Positions 14,835 to 24,493 are shown, numbered from the stretch's first letter. The stretch: 64,000 nucleotides of DNA from CAITJF01 sp032654645 (GCA_032654645.1 JAULAW010000005.1:186001-250000); one strand, 5' to 3'. A program made the numbers and translations. Notes: generated from the sequence alone by a model not told the origin.

Positions 14835-15884
14835 ATGAACAGCAAGCTCAAGCAACTCATTATAGGAATCACCGCCGCCGCCGCAGTGGCATTTGCCGAC
14901 GCAAGCCGGGCCACGGACATCACCGGCGCGGGCGCCACCTTCCCTTACCCGATTTATGCCAAGTGGGCTGATGCTTACAAGACACAAACCGGTATCGGCA
15001 TGAATTATCAGTCCATCGGCTCCGGCGGCGGCATCAAGCAGATCACCGCCAAGACCGTAGATTTTGGCGCATCCGACATGCCGCTCAAGCCCGAAGAGCT
15101 GGAAAAGAACGGCCTGATGCAATTCCCCACCGTGGTCGGCGGCGTGGTTCCTGTCATTAACGTCAACGGAATCGAAACTGGCAAGCTGAAGCTGACTGGC
15201 TCACTCCTGGCCGCCATCTATCTGGGCAAGATCACCAAGTGGAATGACCCCGCGCTAACCGGGCTGAACGCCGACCTTAAACTGCCCGACGAAAATATCA
15301 CCGTGGTGCATCGTTCCGACGGGTCCGGCACCAGTTTCATCTTTACCAACTACCTTTCCAAGGCCAGTGACGAATGGAAGTCCAGCGTCGGCGAAGGCAC
15401 GGCGGTTTCCTGGAAGACTGGCACCGGCGGCAAGGGCAACGAGGGCGTGGCTTCTTATGTGCAGCGCATCAAGAATTCCATCGGTTATGTCGAATATGCC
15501 TACGCGCTACAGAACAAGATGAACTATGTGCAAATGAAAAACCGCGACGGCCAATTCGTCAAGCCGGATGAAAACAGCTTCAAGGCTGCTGCTGCGGGCG
15601 CACATTGGGACAAGGCTCCCGGCTTTTACGAAATCCTGACCGATGAAGCGGGCAAGGATAGCTGGCCGATCAGCGGCGCGACTTTCATCCTGATGCACAA
15701 GGTGCAGGAAAAACCCGAAACTGGCGCTGAAGTGCTGAAGTTTTTCGACTGGGCTTACGACAAGGGTGGCAAGATGGCTGCCGATCTGGATTACGTGCCG
15801 CTGCCGGAAAACGTCGTGAAACTGATTCGCGCCGCATGGAAAGCGCAACTCAAGGATGCGGCAGGCAAGCCTCTGGTGAAATAA
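14835..15884 (+). CDS. pstS: PstS, periplasmic phosphate-binding protein
   Basis: 349 residues from ATG 14835, preceded by GGAGA and followed by a signal peptide cleaved near ASRATD. The mature start DITGAGATFPYPIYAKW is the family hallmark. Phosphate-binding segments are visible: SGGGIKQI, DFGASDMP and the loop HRSDGSGTSF. The protein captures phosphate for the PstCAB transporter. A longer in-frame start at 14754 lacks a signal sequence and is less likely. PstS also binds arsenate to some degree, which is relevant to the divergent arsC. Confidence 0.96.
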   Translation: MNSKLKQLIIGITAAAAVAFADASRATDITGAGATFPYPIYAKWADAYKTQTGIGMNYQSIGSGGGIKQITAKTVDFGASDMPLKPEELEKNGLMQFPTVVGGVVPVINVNGIETGKLKLTGSLLAAIYLGKITKWNDPALTGLNADLKLPDENITVVHRSDGSGTSFIFTNYLSKASDEWKSSVGEGTAVSWKTGTGGKGNEGVASYVQRIKNSIGYVEYAYALQNKMNYVQMKNRDGQFVKPDENSFKAAAAGAHWDKAPGFYEILTDEAGKDSWPISGATFILMHKVQEKPETGAEVLKFFDWAYDKGGKMAADLDYVPLPENVVKLIRAAWKAQLKDAAGKPLVK

Positions 15885-15984
15885 ACAGGCATTACTAAGT
15901 TATAATTGCGGGGGCTGGCGGGCTCCCGTTGTCTTTATATCAATATGCCTCTGAACCATTCTCAGGCAAGGTGGCGCGGGCGCT

Positions 15985-16077
15985 CCTCCCCCTTCAAGGG
16001 GGAGGTAATACCCTCTCTCCAACTCTCTACCAAAGGGAGAGAGAGCAATCGTCCCTTCCCCTTGAAGGGGGGGGGGA
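15985..16077. repeat. Palindromic CCTCCCCC / GGGGGAGG repeat between pstS and pstC
   Basis: A 21-base perfect palindrome with arms CCTCCCCCTT / AAGGGGGAGG (15985-16005) is followed by CTCTCTCC-rich sequence and an opposing CCCCTTGAAGGGG end. Related repeats occur at 17990, 24144, 27513, 50569 and 54474. Confidence 0.7.
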
Positions 16078-16132
16078 TTTGCAGCAACTGAAAATTGTTC
16101 ATAGGCATATTTATCAATGAAATACCCAATTC

Positions 16133-17095
16133 ATGCCGATGTTTTCGCACGAAGCGCGCCTTAAACGACAAGCGGTGTTTGACTTGCTGTTCCGCAATCT
16201 CACGCGTGTCACCGCATTTGGTGTGCTGGTATTGCTGGCTGCAATCATCGTTTCGCTGGTGGTGGGCAGTATGCCCGCCATTCATGCGTTTGGCCTGGGC
16301 TTCCTGTCCAGTTCAGATTGGGATCCGGTCAATGATAAATTCGGCGCGTTGATCCCCATTATCGGCACGCTGGTCACCTCCAGCATCGCCCTGCTTATAG
16401 CCATTCCGGTCAGTTTCGGCATCGCCGTATTCCTGACCGAACTTTCACCGCGCATTTTGCGCCGCCCGCTCGGTGTCGCAATCGAATTGCTGGCGGGGAT
16501 ACCCAGCATCATCTATGGCATGTGGGGGCTGTTTATTTTCGCGCCGCTGTTCGCGGACTATTTCGAACCGTGGATCAACAAGCACATGGGCGGCATACCC
16601 GCCATCGGCCCGTTCTTCTCCGGCCCGCCGATGGGGATCGGCATGCTGTCCGCCGGCATCATCCTCGCCATCATGGTCATCCCTTTCATCGCCTCGGTCA
16701 TGCGCGACGTGTTTGATGTGGTGCCCACCCTGCTCAAGGAGTCCGCATACGGGCTCGGCGCGACCACCTGGGAAGTCATGTGGAACGTAGTTCTGCCCTA
16801 TACCAAGATCGGCGTGGTTGGCGGCATCATGCTCGGCCTCGGGCGCGCGCTCGGCGAAACCATGGCGGTCACCTTTGTCATAGGCAATGCGCACGAACTG
16901 AGCAAATCGCTCCTGATGCCGGGCAACAGCATTTCTTCCGCGCTCGCCAATGAATTTACCGAAGCGGTCGGCGATCTATACACCTCTTCTCTGATCGAGC
17001 TCGGCCTGATCCTGTTTTTCATTACCTTCGTAGTTCTGTCGCTCGCCCGCTACATGCTTTACAAGTTGGGGCAGCGCGAAGGACAGGCTTCGTAA
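16133..17095 (+). CDS. pstC: PstC, phosphate ABC transporter permease
   Basis: 320 residues with six membrane helices. The permease loop that contacts the ATPase is seen as KESAYGLGATTWEVMWNVVLP, followed by GGIMLGLGRALGETMAV. The helix-rich N-terminus (FRNLTRVTAFGVLVLL) and AIPVSFGIAVFLTEL are typical of PstC. ATG 16139 is a second possible start. It forms the transmembrane channel with PstA, whose start lies five bases after this stop. Confidence 0.95.
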   Translation: MPMFSHEARLKRQAVFDLLFRNLTRVTAFGVLVLLAAIIVSLVVGSMPAIHAFGLGFLSSSDWDPVNDKFGALIPIIGTLVTSSIALLIAIPVSFGIAVFLTELSPRILRRPLGVAIELLAGIPSIIYGMWGLFIFAPLFADYFEPWINKHMGGIPAIGPFFSGPPMGIGMLSAGIILAIMVIPFIASVMRDVFDVVPTLLKESAYGLGATTWEVMWNVVLPYTKIGVVGGIMLGLGRALGETMAVTFVIGNAHELSKSLLMPGNSISSALANEFTEAVGDLYTSSLIELGLILFFITFVVLSLARYMLYKLGQREGQAS

Positions 17096-17100
17096 ACATC

Positions 17101-17946
17101 ATGCTGAAACTATATACGCGCCGCCGCGTCATCAACGCAATCAGCCTGTCCGTCTCGGTGCTGGCCATGCTGTTCGGGTTGTTCTGGCTTTGCTGGATAT
17201 TGGTGACATTGTTAGACCACGGGCTGCCCGCTCTCACCTCCGTGGTATTTACACAAATGACCCCGCCACCGGGCAGCGCGGGCGGCCTGCTCAACGCCAT
17301 CGCCGGCAGCCTGGCGATGACGCTGGTCGGCACTTTGATCGGCACGCCCATCGGGATTCTGGCCGGCACCTATCTGGCTGAATTCGGCCAGCGCGGCTGG
17401 CTGGCGCCCGTCACCCGGTTTATCAACGACGTGCTGCTGTCCGCCCCTTCGATTGTGATTGGCCTGTTCGTGTACGAAGTTTATGTCGTCAAGGTGAAAC
17501 ACTTTTCCGGCTGGGCAGGCGCGTTTGCATTATCCATCCTGGTGATTCCGATTGTCATTCGCACCACCGAAAACATGCTGCGCCTGGTTCCCAGCACGCT
17601 GCGCGAAGCGGCTGCGGCGCTGGGCGCACCGCAATGGAAAATCATCAGCTTCGTCACGCTGCGGGCCGCGCGCGCCGGCATTATCACCGGCGTATTGCTG
17701 GCCGTGGCCCGCATCAGCGGAGAAACCGCGCCATTGCTTTTCACCGCGCTAAATAACCAGTTCTGGAACAGCAATATGGATCAGCCGATGGCCAATTTGC
17801 CGATGGTGATTTTCCAGTTCGCCATGAGCCCCTATGAAGACTGGCAGCGCCTTGCCTGGGTAGGAGCGCTGCTTATCACTTTCAGCGTGCTTACACTCAA
17901 TATTGTTGCGCGGGTAGTATTCCGCCAGAGCGCAACAACCCATTAG
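17101..17946 (+). CDS. pstA: PstA, phosphate ABC transporter permease
   Basis: 281 residues with six helices. The coupling loop appears as LREAAAALGAPQWKIISFVTL, with GVLLAVARISGETAPLLFTAL after it, as in PstA. The segment TPIGILAGTYLAEFGQ is also characteristic. It pairs with PstC in the inner membrane, and the genes are five bases apart. Confidence 0.95.
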   Translation: MLKLYTRRRVINAISLSVSVLAMLFGLFWLCWILVTLLDHGLPALTSVVFTQMTPPPGSAGGLLNAIAGSLAMTLVGTLIGTPIGILAGTYLAEFGQRGWLAPVTRFINDVLLSAPSIVIGLFVYEVYVVKVKHFSGWAGAFALSILVIPIVIRTTENMLRLVPSTLREAAAALGAPQWKIISFVTLRAARAGIITGVLLAVARISGETAPLLFTALNNQFWNSNMDQPMANLPMVIFQFAMSPYEDWQRLAWVGALLITFSVLTLNIVARVVFRQSATTH

Positions 17947-17989
17947 CGGTCATTCAACAATGATGAAACAGCGAATTGATATGACCGCT

Positions 17990-18088
17990 ACCCTCTCTCC
18001 AGCTCTGATGGAACTACTTGCCATTCGACTAAGCTGGCAAAAAACGCCAGCCAAGTCGCTGGCTATCCCCCAGTGGGGGAGAGTGATA
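17990..18088. repeat. Degenerate CCCTCTCTCC ... GGGGGAGAG repeat between pstA and pstB
   Basis: The 183-base pstA-pstB gap holds ACCCTCTCTCC on the left and CAGTGGGGGAGAG on the right, with a small inner stem AGCTGGC / GCCAGC. It belongs to the same dispersed repeat family as the copy between pstS and pstC. Confidence 0.55.
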
Positions 18089-18129
18089 ATGTCTCGCTCT
18101 GCGAGTTTCACGTTTAAGGATGCAGGCAG

Positions 18130-18903
18130 ATGATTGCTGAAAAAATCATTACCCCGAAACTGGTCGTACGCAACCTGAATTTTTATTACGGTAAAGACCG
18201 CGCCCTCAAGGACATCAACCTCACCATCCCGGAAAAGATGGTAACCGCTTTCATCGGCCCGTCCGGTTGCGGCAAGTCCACCTTGCTGCGCACCTTCAAC
18301 CGCATGTACCAGCTCTATCCAAAACAAAAGGCCACTGGCGAAGTCTTGCTGGATGGGGAGAACATCCTCGACAAGAGACAGGATCTCAACACGCTGCGCG
18401 CCAAAATCGGCATGGTGTTCCAGAAACCCACCCCGTTCCCGATGTCCATTCACGACAACATCGCGTTCGGCGCGAAACTGTATGAAAAACTCAGCCGCCA
18501 TGACATGGATGAACGTGTGGAATGGGCGTTGAAAAAAGCCGCGCTATGGACGGAAGTAAAGGACAAGCTCAAGCATAGCGGCACCGGGCTTTCCGGCGGG
18601 CAGCAACAGCGCCTGTGCATCGCCCGCGCTATCGCCGTCAAGCCGCAAGTGTTGTTGCTTGACGAACCCACCTCCGCGCTGGACCCGATTTCTACTGCGC
18701 ACATCGAAAAGTTGATAGATGAGCTGAAAGAAGACTTCACCATCGTCATCGTCACCCACAACATGCAGCAAGCCGCACGCGTATCCGACTACACCGCCTA
18801 CATGTACCTGGGCAACCTGATCGAGTTCGGCGACACCAGCACCGTGTTCACCAACCCCAAGCGCAAGGAAACGGAAGACTACATAACAGGCAGGTTTGGT
18901 TAA
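18130..18903 (+). CDS. pstB: PstB, phosphate ABC transporter ATPase
   Basis: 257 residues. Walker A is GPSGCGKST, the signature motif is LSGGQQQR and Walker B is VLLLDEPTSALDP, followed by the switch His in VIVTHNMQQAARVSD. Other PstB hallmarks are LVVRNLNFYYG near the N-terminus and GMVFQKPTPFPMSI at the Q-loop. It hydrolyses ATP to drive phosphate import through PstCA. No intact phoU follows, unlike the common pstSCAB-phoU arrangement. Confidence 0.97.
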   Translation: MIAEKIITPKLVVRNLNFYYGKDRALKDINLTIPEKMVTAFIGPSGCGKSTLLRTFNRMYQLYPKQKATGEVLLDGENILDKRQDLNTLRAKIGMVFQKPTPFPMSIHDNIAFGAKLYEKLSRHDMDERVEWALKKAALWTEVKDKLKHSGTGLSGGQQQRLCIARAIAVKPQVLLLDEPTSALDPISTAHIEKLIDELKEDFTIVIVTHNMQQAARVSDYTAYMYLGNLIEFGDTSTVFTNPKRKETEDYITGRFG

Positions 18904-18953
18904 CCTGCCCTGTATGACTGGCCACTAACGTAGTTGAGCCACAGATGAACACG

Positions 18954-18992
18954 GAGTTACACGGATGAACAAATGTTCTATCCGTGTAACTC
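18954..18992. repeat. Long hairpin after pstB
   Basis: GAGTTACACGGAT (18954-18966) is mirrored by ATCCGTGTAACTC (18980-18992), with an inner GAACA / TGTTC pair in the loop. There is no T-tract, so it is more likely a dispersed repeat or an mRNA-stabilising stem than a classic terminator. Confidence 0.65.
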
Positions 18993-19095
18993 AGTGGCTG
19001 AGAGATTTCTGGATCAAATATTACGGTAATCAACGGACACGGCGGCGTTCATTTCTCGAGTTGAAACTGCCGCTTTTTCCGTCAGGCTAGGTGAT

Positions 19096-19740
19096 TCACC
19101 ATTCATTGCTGTCGTTGCTGTGGCGACGATCCCTTCTGTCGTAATTACGATTGCTGCGGGCATCGCTTTTGCTATCGTTAATGCGATAGTCGCGGACATC
19201 GCTGCCGTTATTATCGCTCATCACGCTGATGCCGACCCGCACCGTATCTCCCGGCTGATAAGGCAGTTTCGTGGTGACGTCCTGCCCTTTGTAACGGTAG
19301 ATCACGTCGTAACCGCGGATGACATCGCGAAAACTTTCCACCTGGCGGCAATGCCGCTCTTCCCGCACCTGTGGCGCTTGTGAAGTTTGCTGCTCCTGCT
19401 GGCTGGGTTGATTACCCGCGCGGTCCCCTATGATGGCGCCCGCAATCGCCCCCGCCGCAGTCGCGGCGGTTCTTCCTTCTCCGGCCCCGATCTGGCTGCC
19501 TACCACCCCGCCAATAATTCCACCAACCAGGGCGCCGCCGATGGAGCGTTCTTCTACCGGCGCGGATTTGGTTATGGTTCCAGCCGAACTGATGGTTTCA
19601 TACCAGCATTCCTGCTTGGGTTCGGAAACCCGTTCATAAATCGGTGTGCTCGAAATTACCTTGGCCGTATCAACATAATCCGCCGCCCACGCAACGCCCG
19701 AACAAACCGGCGCCAGCATAATCAAAAAAAGTTTTTTCAT
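19096..19740 (-). CDS. Exported glycine-zipper (2TM/17-kDa antigen-like) envelope protein
   Basis: 214 residues with a signal peptide (MKKLFLIMLAPVCSGVAWA). The centre (residues ~65-110) carries the glycine-zipper pattern GGALVGGIIGGVVGSQIGAG and AAGAIAGAIIGDRAG. The region after it (CRQVESFRDVIRGYDVIYRY, then TTKLPYQPGDTVRVGISV) matches the common proteobacterial outer-membrane lipoprotein-like family, though no lipobox Cys is obvious. The C-terminus is polar, with many Asp, Asn, Ser and Arg residues. It probably acts at the envelope; no enzymatic role is suggested. Confidence 0.75.
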   Translation of the reverse strand: MKKLFLIMLAPVCSGVAWAADYVDTAKVISSTPIYERVSEPKQECWYETISSAGTITKSAPVEERSIGGALVGGIIGGVVGSQIGAGEGRTAATAAGAIAGAIIGDRAGNQPSQQEQQTSQAPQVREERHCRQVESFRDVIRGYDVIYRYKGQDVTTKLPYQPGDTVRVGISVMSDNNGSDVRDYRINDSKSDARSNRNYDRRDRRHSNDSNEW

Positions 19741-19868
19741 TTGTCCATCCCTCCAGAATTGTCAAAAACAGCAAGACGACAATGTGACCCGCTCACCCAC
19801 AAAATGTTCCATGCGGGTAGTCAGACACGTATTATCCACTCGATCCTTAACCTGGGCTTAATTTCCCA

Positions 19869-21233
19869 TTACGCTGCCTGTACCGCCTCGCGCACCGCCT
19901 GTGCGATGGCTTCCGCCCAATACCGTACCACAATGCCATCTTCGCCTTCGACCATCACGCGCAACAGCGGCTCGGTGCCGGAAGGCCGCAACAATACCCG
20001 CCCCTTGCCATCCAGTGCCGTTTCGGCGGCGGACACCGCGTTGCGCACGTCGGTGTGTGCAGTGTAGTCCTTGCCCCTGGCAACGCGCACATTCACCAAT
20101 ACCTGCGGATATAAAGTCAATCCCGCCGCAGCTTGTGCCAGTGTGTGTTTGCCGGCGATCAAGGCATGCAACACTTGCAGTGCAGAGATAATGCCATCAC
20201 CCGTGGTGTGCCGGTCGAGGCAGATGATGTGGCCGGAATTTTCCCCGCCCAACTGCCAGCCCTGCTGCTGCAGCAATTCCATGACATAGCGGTCTCCCAC
20301 CTTGGCGCGCGCAAATGGCACGCCCATGCGCTGAATGGCGTGCTCGAAAGCCAGATTGGTCATCAGCGTGCCTGCCACGCCGCCTTTGAGCATACCCTGC
20401 GCGTGCCGGTGTTTGGCGATGATGTACATCAACTGGTCGCCGTCGTATAAACACCCGTCCGCATCCAGCATCACCAGCCGGTCGCCGTCGCCATCCAGCG
20501 CGATGCCGATGTCGGCACCATGATCTTTAACCGCCTGGCGCAGATTGCCCGGCGCGGTCGCGCCGTAACCGTCGTTGATGTTCTTGCCGTCCGGTTGCGC
20601 GCCGATGGCCACAACGTCCGCACCCAGTTCGTGAAACACATTGCGCGCGATGTGATAGGCCGCGCCATGCGCGCAATCAACGATTATTTTCAGGCCGCGC
20701 AAATCGAGGTCGTTGGGGAAATTGCTCTTGCAGAACTCGATGTAACGCCCCGCCGCATCGTCTATCCGCTTGGCCTTGCCCAACCTGGCTGAGGGCATGG
20801 TCACGATGGGATTATCCAGCCCCGCCTCGATGGCGGACTCGGTCTCATCCGGCAGCTTGCTGCCATTGCCGGAGAAGAACTTTATACCGTTATCCTCGAA
20901 CGGATTATGCGAGGCGGAAATGACAATGCCCGCCTGCAAACGCAGCGTGCGGGTGAGATAAGCCACCGCCGGGGTCGGCACCGGCCCGGCCAGATACACA
21001 TCCACTCCGGCAGCGATCAACCCGGCCTGCAACGCCGATTCCAGCATATAGCCGGAAATGCGCGTGTCCTTGCCGATCAGCACCACCGGATGCTCGTCCT
21101 CAGCCATGCGCCAATCGGCGGAGGCCAACACCTTACCCGCCGAATACCCGAGGCGCATCACGAATTCCGGCGTGATGGGGTAGTCACCCACACGTCCGCG
21201 TATGCCGTCTGTACCAAAATATTTCCTGCTCAC
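19869..21233 (-). CDS. glmM: GlmM, phosphoglucosamine mutase
   Basis: 454 residues, the normal length. It interconverts glucosamine-6-phosphate and glucosamine-1-phosphate for peptidoglycan and LPS precursors. The start RKYFGTDGIRGRVG, active-site Ser loop ISASHNPFEDNGIKFF, metal loop ALDGDGDRLVML, sugar loop GGENSGH and phosphate-binding end LLRPSGTEPLLRVMVEG are all present. In many proteobacteria glmM directly follows folP; here about 10 kb of accessory genes separate them. Confidence 0.97.
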   Translation of the reverse strand: MSRKYFGTDGIRGRVGDYPITPEFVMRLGYSAGKVLASADWRMAEDEHPVVLIGKDTRISGYMLESALQAGLIAAGVDVYLAGPVPTPAVAYLTRTLRLQAGIVISASHNPFEDNGIKFFSGNGSKLPDETESAIEAGLDNPIVTMPSARLGKAKRIDDAAGRYIEFCKSNFPNDLDLRGLKIIVDCAHGAAYHIARNVFHELGADVVAIGAQPDGKNINDGYGATAPGNLRQAVKDHGADIGIALDGDGDRLVMLDADGCLYDGDQLMYIIAKHRHAQGMLKGGVAGTLMTNLAFEHAIQRMGVPFARAKVGDRYVMELLQQQGWQLGGENSGHIICLDRHTTGDGIISALQVLHALIAGKHTLAQAAAGLTLYPQVLVNVRVARGKDYTAHTDVRNAVSAAETALDGKGRVLLRPSGTEPLLRVMVEGEDGIVVRYWAEAIAQAVREAVQAA

Positions 21234-21355
21234 TCTGTTACTCCATTCAACTTAAACTCAAGACCACCCACAGATTAACCCAAACTTCTCTCAAATCGTG
21301 TTGTTATTGTAGAGGTAAAAGCACGGGCTGCGGCTCCATCCCGCTTACACCTTCA

Positions 21356-24300
21356 CTAAGTCGTGAGCTCATACACCATATCTCCAACGAAGCGCCTGAA
21401 AGACTCGTTCTCAACGAACTGCTTGTAGACCTGCGTGTCGTCCTTGAGGAGTAGTTGCATCACCTTGCCCAGCGCCTGGTCGTGGGCCATGCGCGCGGTG
21501 TGTGGCGTATTCTCCTTGGCGTTCTGGTAGGCCTTGTCGGCAGCGACCCTGGGCGCGATGTCGTCGCGGATACGCTTTGCAACGTGGTCGGCATCGGTGA
21601 ACAGCGTGCCGAAGTGTTCGTTGAAAGTCTTGAGGATGTTGCTCAGACGGTCGAGCTCGGGCTGGCCTTTGCCGCCTCCAGTATCCATCGGGACGGGTTC
21701 AATCTCGGCATCTGCATCCGCCAGCGCAATCTTCATGACCGCCTTTTTTTCGACGCGGTAGCTATCCATGTCGATTGCTTCGAGGATGCCCTTGGCAAGA
21801 TCCGCTTCCTTCGGCGCGGGCAGCTTGGGCGTGAGCAGGTTGAGCAGGATCGAGAGTTTCTCCCAATCTGGGTTGGTGTAGGGCATTACCGATGCGAGGA
21901 AGTCGTAGTTGCGGCAGAACACCTTGGCCTTGCCCTTGAAGTCCACCTGCTGATCCTCGTCCAGTGTGTCTTTATAGACCGCCACGCACGCATCAAGGAT
22001 CGGATCGAGCTTGTCGCGGTCGGCGCCATCAAGGAATAACTTGACCAACTGCTGCACCTGCGCCGGTGAGTACACTTGCGAGCCATCGAGTGCGGCCTTC
22101 AGGTCATGCAGCTTGTTGGGGTCAGTTTCTTCCGCAAGCAGCGTCGTGCGGTAGTAGTCCTGGAAGGCGAAGGTAATCGCCTCGCTATTGTTCTGGAAAT
22201 CCAATACAAAGCAGTCATGCTTCTGCGGATGCGCCCGGTTGATCCTTGACAGCGTCTGCACCGCCTTGATGCCTGAGAGTGGCTTGTCCACGTACATCGT
22301 GTGCAAGAGCGGTTCGTCGTAGCCGGTCTGGAACTTATCCGCGCAGATCAGGAAGCGGTACGGGTCCTCCTGAATCTTGTCGGCGATTTCGCCGCTCGAG
22401 AATCCGTTGATTGATTTCTCGCTCACCTTGGCACCGCCGTACTCATACTCGCCAGAGAAGGCGACGATGGCCTGATACGGGCTCTTGCGCTCGACGAGAT
22501 AATCCTTGAAGGCGTGGTAATACTGGATCGCGCGCTCGATGCCACTGGACACCACCATCGCACGAGCCTGTCCGCCGATCTTACCCGCCGCAAGCACTTG
22601 CTCGTGGAAGTGGTCCACCATAATCTCGGCCTTGAGCCGGATTGCATGGTCGTGGCTCTCCACATATTTGCGCAGTTTCTTTTTTGCCTTTTTGGTGTCG
22701 AATAATGGGTCGCCCTCGATCTTCTTGACCAGCTTGTAATAGCTGTCCACCGGCGTGTAGGACTTGAGCACATCGAGAATGAAACGCTCTTCGACTGCCT
22801 GTTTCATGGTGTAGCTGTGGAAGGGCTTGTGCTTGACCTTGCCTTCGGCATCGGGTGGCAGCGCCTCGCCGAACATCTCCAATGTCTTATTCTTTGGCGT
22901 GGCGGTGAATGCGAAGTAGCTGGCATTGGTCAGCATCTTGCGCGCTGCCATGCGCTGTTCGAGCGCTTCGTTCACCGTATCCTCGGGGTCGCTCTCCTTA
23001 TCCTCGTCGCCCGCCGTATCGCCCAGCGCCTTGCTCATCGCCGCCGAAGTCTTCCCGCCCTGGCTCGAATGCGCCTCGTCGATGATGATGGCAAAGGTCT
23101 TGCCGCCCTCGGTGGCAATCTCGTCGAGGATGAAGGGAAACTTCTGCACCGTCGAGACGATGATCTTCTTCCCCTCCTGAATAAACTTGCGGAGATCGCC
23201 CGAGTGTTCGGCGTGACCCACCGTTGCGCCCACCTGCATGAACTGCTTGATGGTCTTCTGTATCTGATCATCGAGGATGCGCCGGTCGGTGGCGACGATC
23301 ACCGAGTCGAACACCTCCTTGCCGCAACACTTCACGCCGATGAGCTGGTGCGCAAGCCAGGCGATGGAGTTTGATTTGCCGCTGCCCGCCGAATTCTGCA
23401 CCAGATAGCGTTTGCCCGCGCCGTGGTCGCGCACATCGGACAGCGCCTGCCGCACCACGCCGAGCTGGTGGTAGCGCGGAAACACCTGGCTGCGTTTTTT
23501 CTTGCCCGTCTTCGCATTTTTTGTCTCGACGATCTGGGCGTAATTTTCGAGGATGTCGGTCAGTCCCGCCGGGGTGAGCACCACTTTCCACAGGTAGTCG
23601 GTCTTGAGGCCCTGCGGGTTGGGCGGGTTACCCGCGCCGTCGTTGTAGCCCTTGTTGAAAGGCAGGAACCACGAGCCTTTGCCCTTAAGCTCGGTACACA
23701 TTTTTACTTCGCTGTCGTCCACCGCGAAGTGCACCACGCAGCGACCAAACTCAAAGAGTTTTTCGCGCGGATCGCGGTCGCGCCGGTACTGCTCCACCGC
23801 GTCCTCGACAGTCTGCTTGGTGAGGCTGTTTTTCAGCTCGAAGGTGGAGATCGGCAGGCCATTGATGAACAGGCCCAGATCGAGAGCGCGGCGCGTCTCG
23901 TCGTTACTGTAGGCGAGCTGGCGCGTGATCGAGAATCGGTTCTGGGCGTGCAGTGCTTGTGCCTTGGCGTTGCCCTCCGAGGGCGTACCGTAGAAGAGGT
24001 CGAAGTGACCGGCGGGATGATGCTCGATACCCTTGCGCAACACGTCAATGACGCCGCGATTGTGAATCTCGGACGAGAGCCGTGAGAGGAACTTGAGGCG
24101 GTTGATGTCGTTAACTTGAAACTCGCGTAGCGATTCGTTTGTTCCCTCTCCCTCTGGGAGAGGGTTTGGGTGAGGGAAATGGGCATGGCTGGTTTTATCA
24201 ACGGGAGCGACATATTTTCCATGCCCGTTGGCATCGGCCATCGCCAGCTTCTTGAACGCATCGGGCTGGGTGACGCGCAGGAAGGCGAAGAGTTGCGGCA

Positions 24301-24493
24301 CGTCGAGCGCATGGGCGCGGTCGTAGTCTTTTGGGCACCCAGCGAAATAGCCGGTGCCGCCATAAGGCGCGGGCGGCTCGGTGACACTATTCGGCATGAC
24401 GACGAGGCCATCCACGCCGGTCATGTGACGCATGATGAGCGTTTCAAGTCCTTTTTCGCTGGTGTCCGTGGTCATCCAAGTATTCCCTATCAA
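21356..24493 (-). CDS. hsdR: HsdR, type I restriction endonuclease subunit
   Basis: 1045 residues from 24493; ATG 24475 (MTTDTSEKG) is an equally good start. The N-terminal nuclease motif includes STFELKN (residues ~215-221). The helicase part shows Walker A NSAGSGKS (~366-373) and the DEAH box IIIDEAHSS (~470), with later motifs FAFTATP, MVVSSGIERA, KFQTGYDEP and LSRINRAHP. Together with HsdM and HsdS it cleaves unmethylated DNA after translocation. Residues ~107-116 (FPHPNPLPEG) come from a palindromic repeat inserted in frame, so this segment is probably dispensable. The frame is otherwise intact. Confidence 0.95.
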   Translation of the reverse strand: MIGNTWMTTDTSEKGLETLIMRHMTGVDGLVVMPNSVTEPPAPYGGTGYFAGCPKDYDRAHALDVPQLFAFLRVTQPDAFKKLAMADANGHGKYVAPVDKTSHAHFPHPNPLPEGEGTNESLREFQVNDINRLKFLSRLSSEIHNRGVIDVLRKGIEHHPAGHFDLFYGTPSEGNAKAQALHAQNRFSITRQLAYSNDETRRALDLGLFINGLPISTFELKNSLTKQTVEDAVEQYRRDRDPREKLFEFGRCVVHFAVDDSEVKMCTELKGKGSWFLPFNKGYNDGAGNPPNPQGLKTDYLWKVVLTPAGLTDILENYAQIVETKNAKTGKKKRSQVFPRYHQLGVVRQALSDVRDHGAGKRYLVQNSAGSGKSNSIAWLAHQLIGVKCCGKEVFDSVIVATDRRILDDQIQKTIKQFMQVGATVGHAEHSGDLRKFIQEGKKIIVSTVQKFPFILDEIATEGGKTFAIIIDEAHSSQGGKTSAAMSKALGDTAGDEDKESDPEDTVNEALEQRMAARKMLTNASYFAFTATPKNKTLEMFGEALPPDAEGKVKHKPFHSYTMKQAVEERFILDVLKSYTPVDSYYKLVKKIEGDPLFDTKKAKKKLRKYVESHDHAIRLKAEIMVDHFHEQVLAAGKIGGQARAMVVSSGIERAIQYYHAFKDYLVERKSPYQAIVAFSGEYEYGGAKVSEKSINGFSSGEIADKIQEDPYRFLICADKFQTGYDEPLLHTMYVDKPLSGIKAVQTLSRINRAHPQKHDCFVLDFQNNSEAITFAFQDYYRTTLLAEETDPNKLHDLKAALDGSQVYSPAQVQQLVKLFLDGADRDKLDPILDACVAVYKDTLDEDQQVDFKGKAKVFCRNYDFLASVMPYTNPDWEKLSILLNLLTPKLPAPKEADLAKGILEAIDMDSYRVEKKAVMKIALADADAEIEPVPMDTGGGKGQPELDRLSNILKTFNEHFGTLFTDADHVAKRIRDDIAPRVAADKAYQNAKENTPHTARMAHDQALGKVMQLLLKDDTQVYKQFVENESFRRFVGDMVYELTT
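24144..24176. repeat. Palindromic repeat inserted in frame within hsdR
   Basis: CCCTCTCCC TCT GGGAGAGGG is followed by TTTGGGTGAGGG. It reads as FPHPNPLPEGEG in the HsdR frame and resembles the repeats at 27513 and 54474. Confidence 0.75.
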
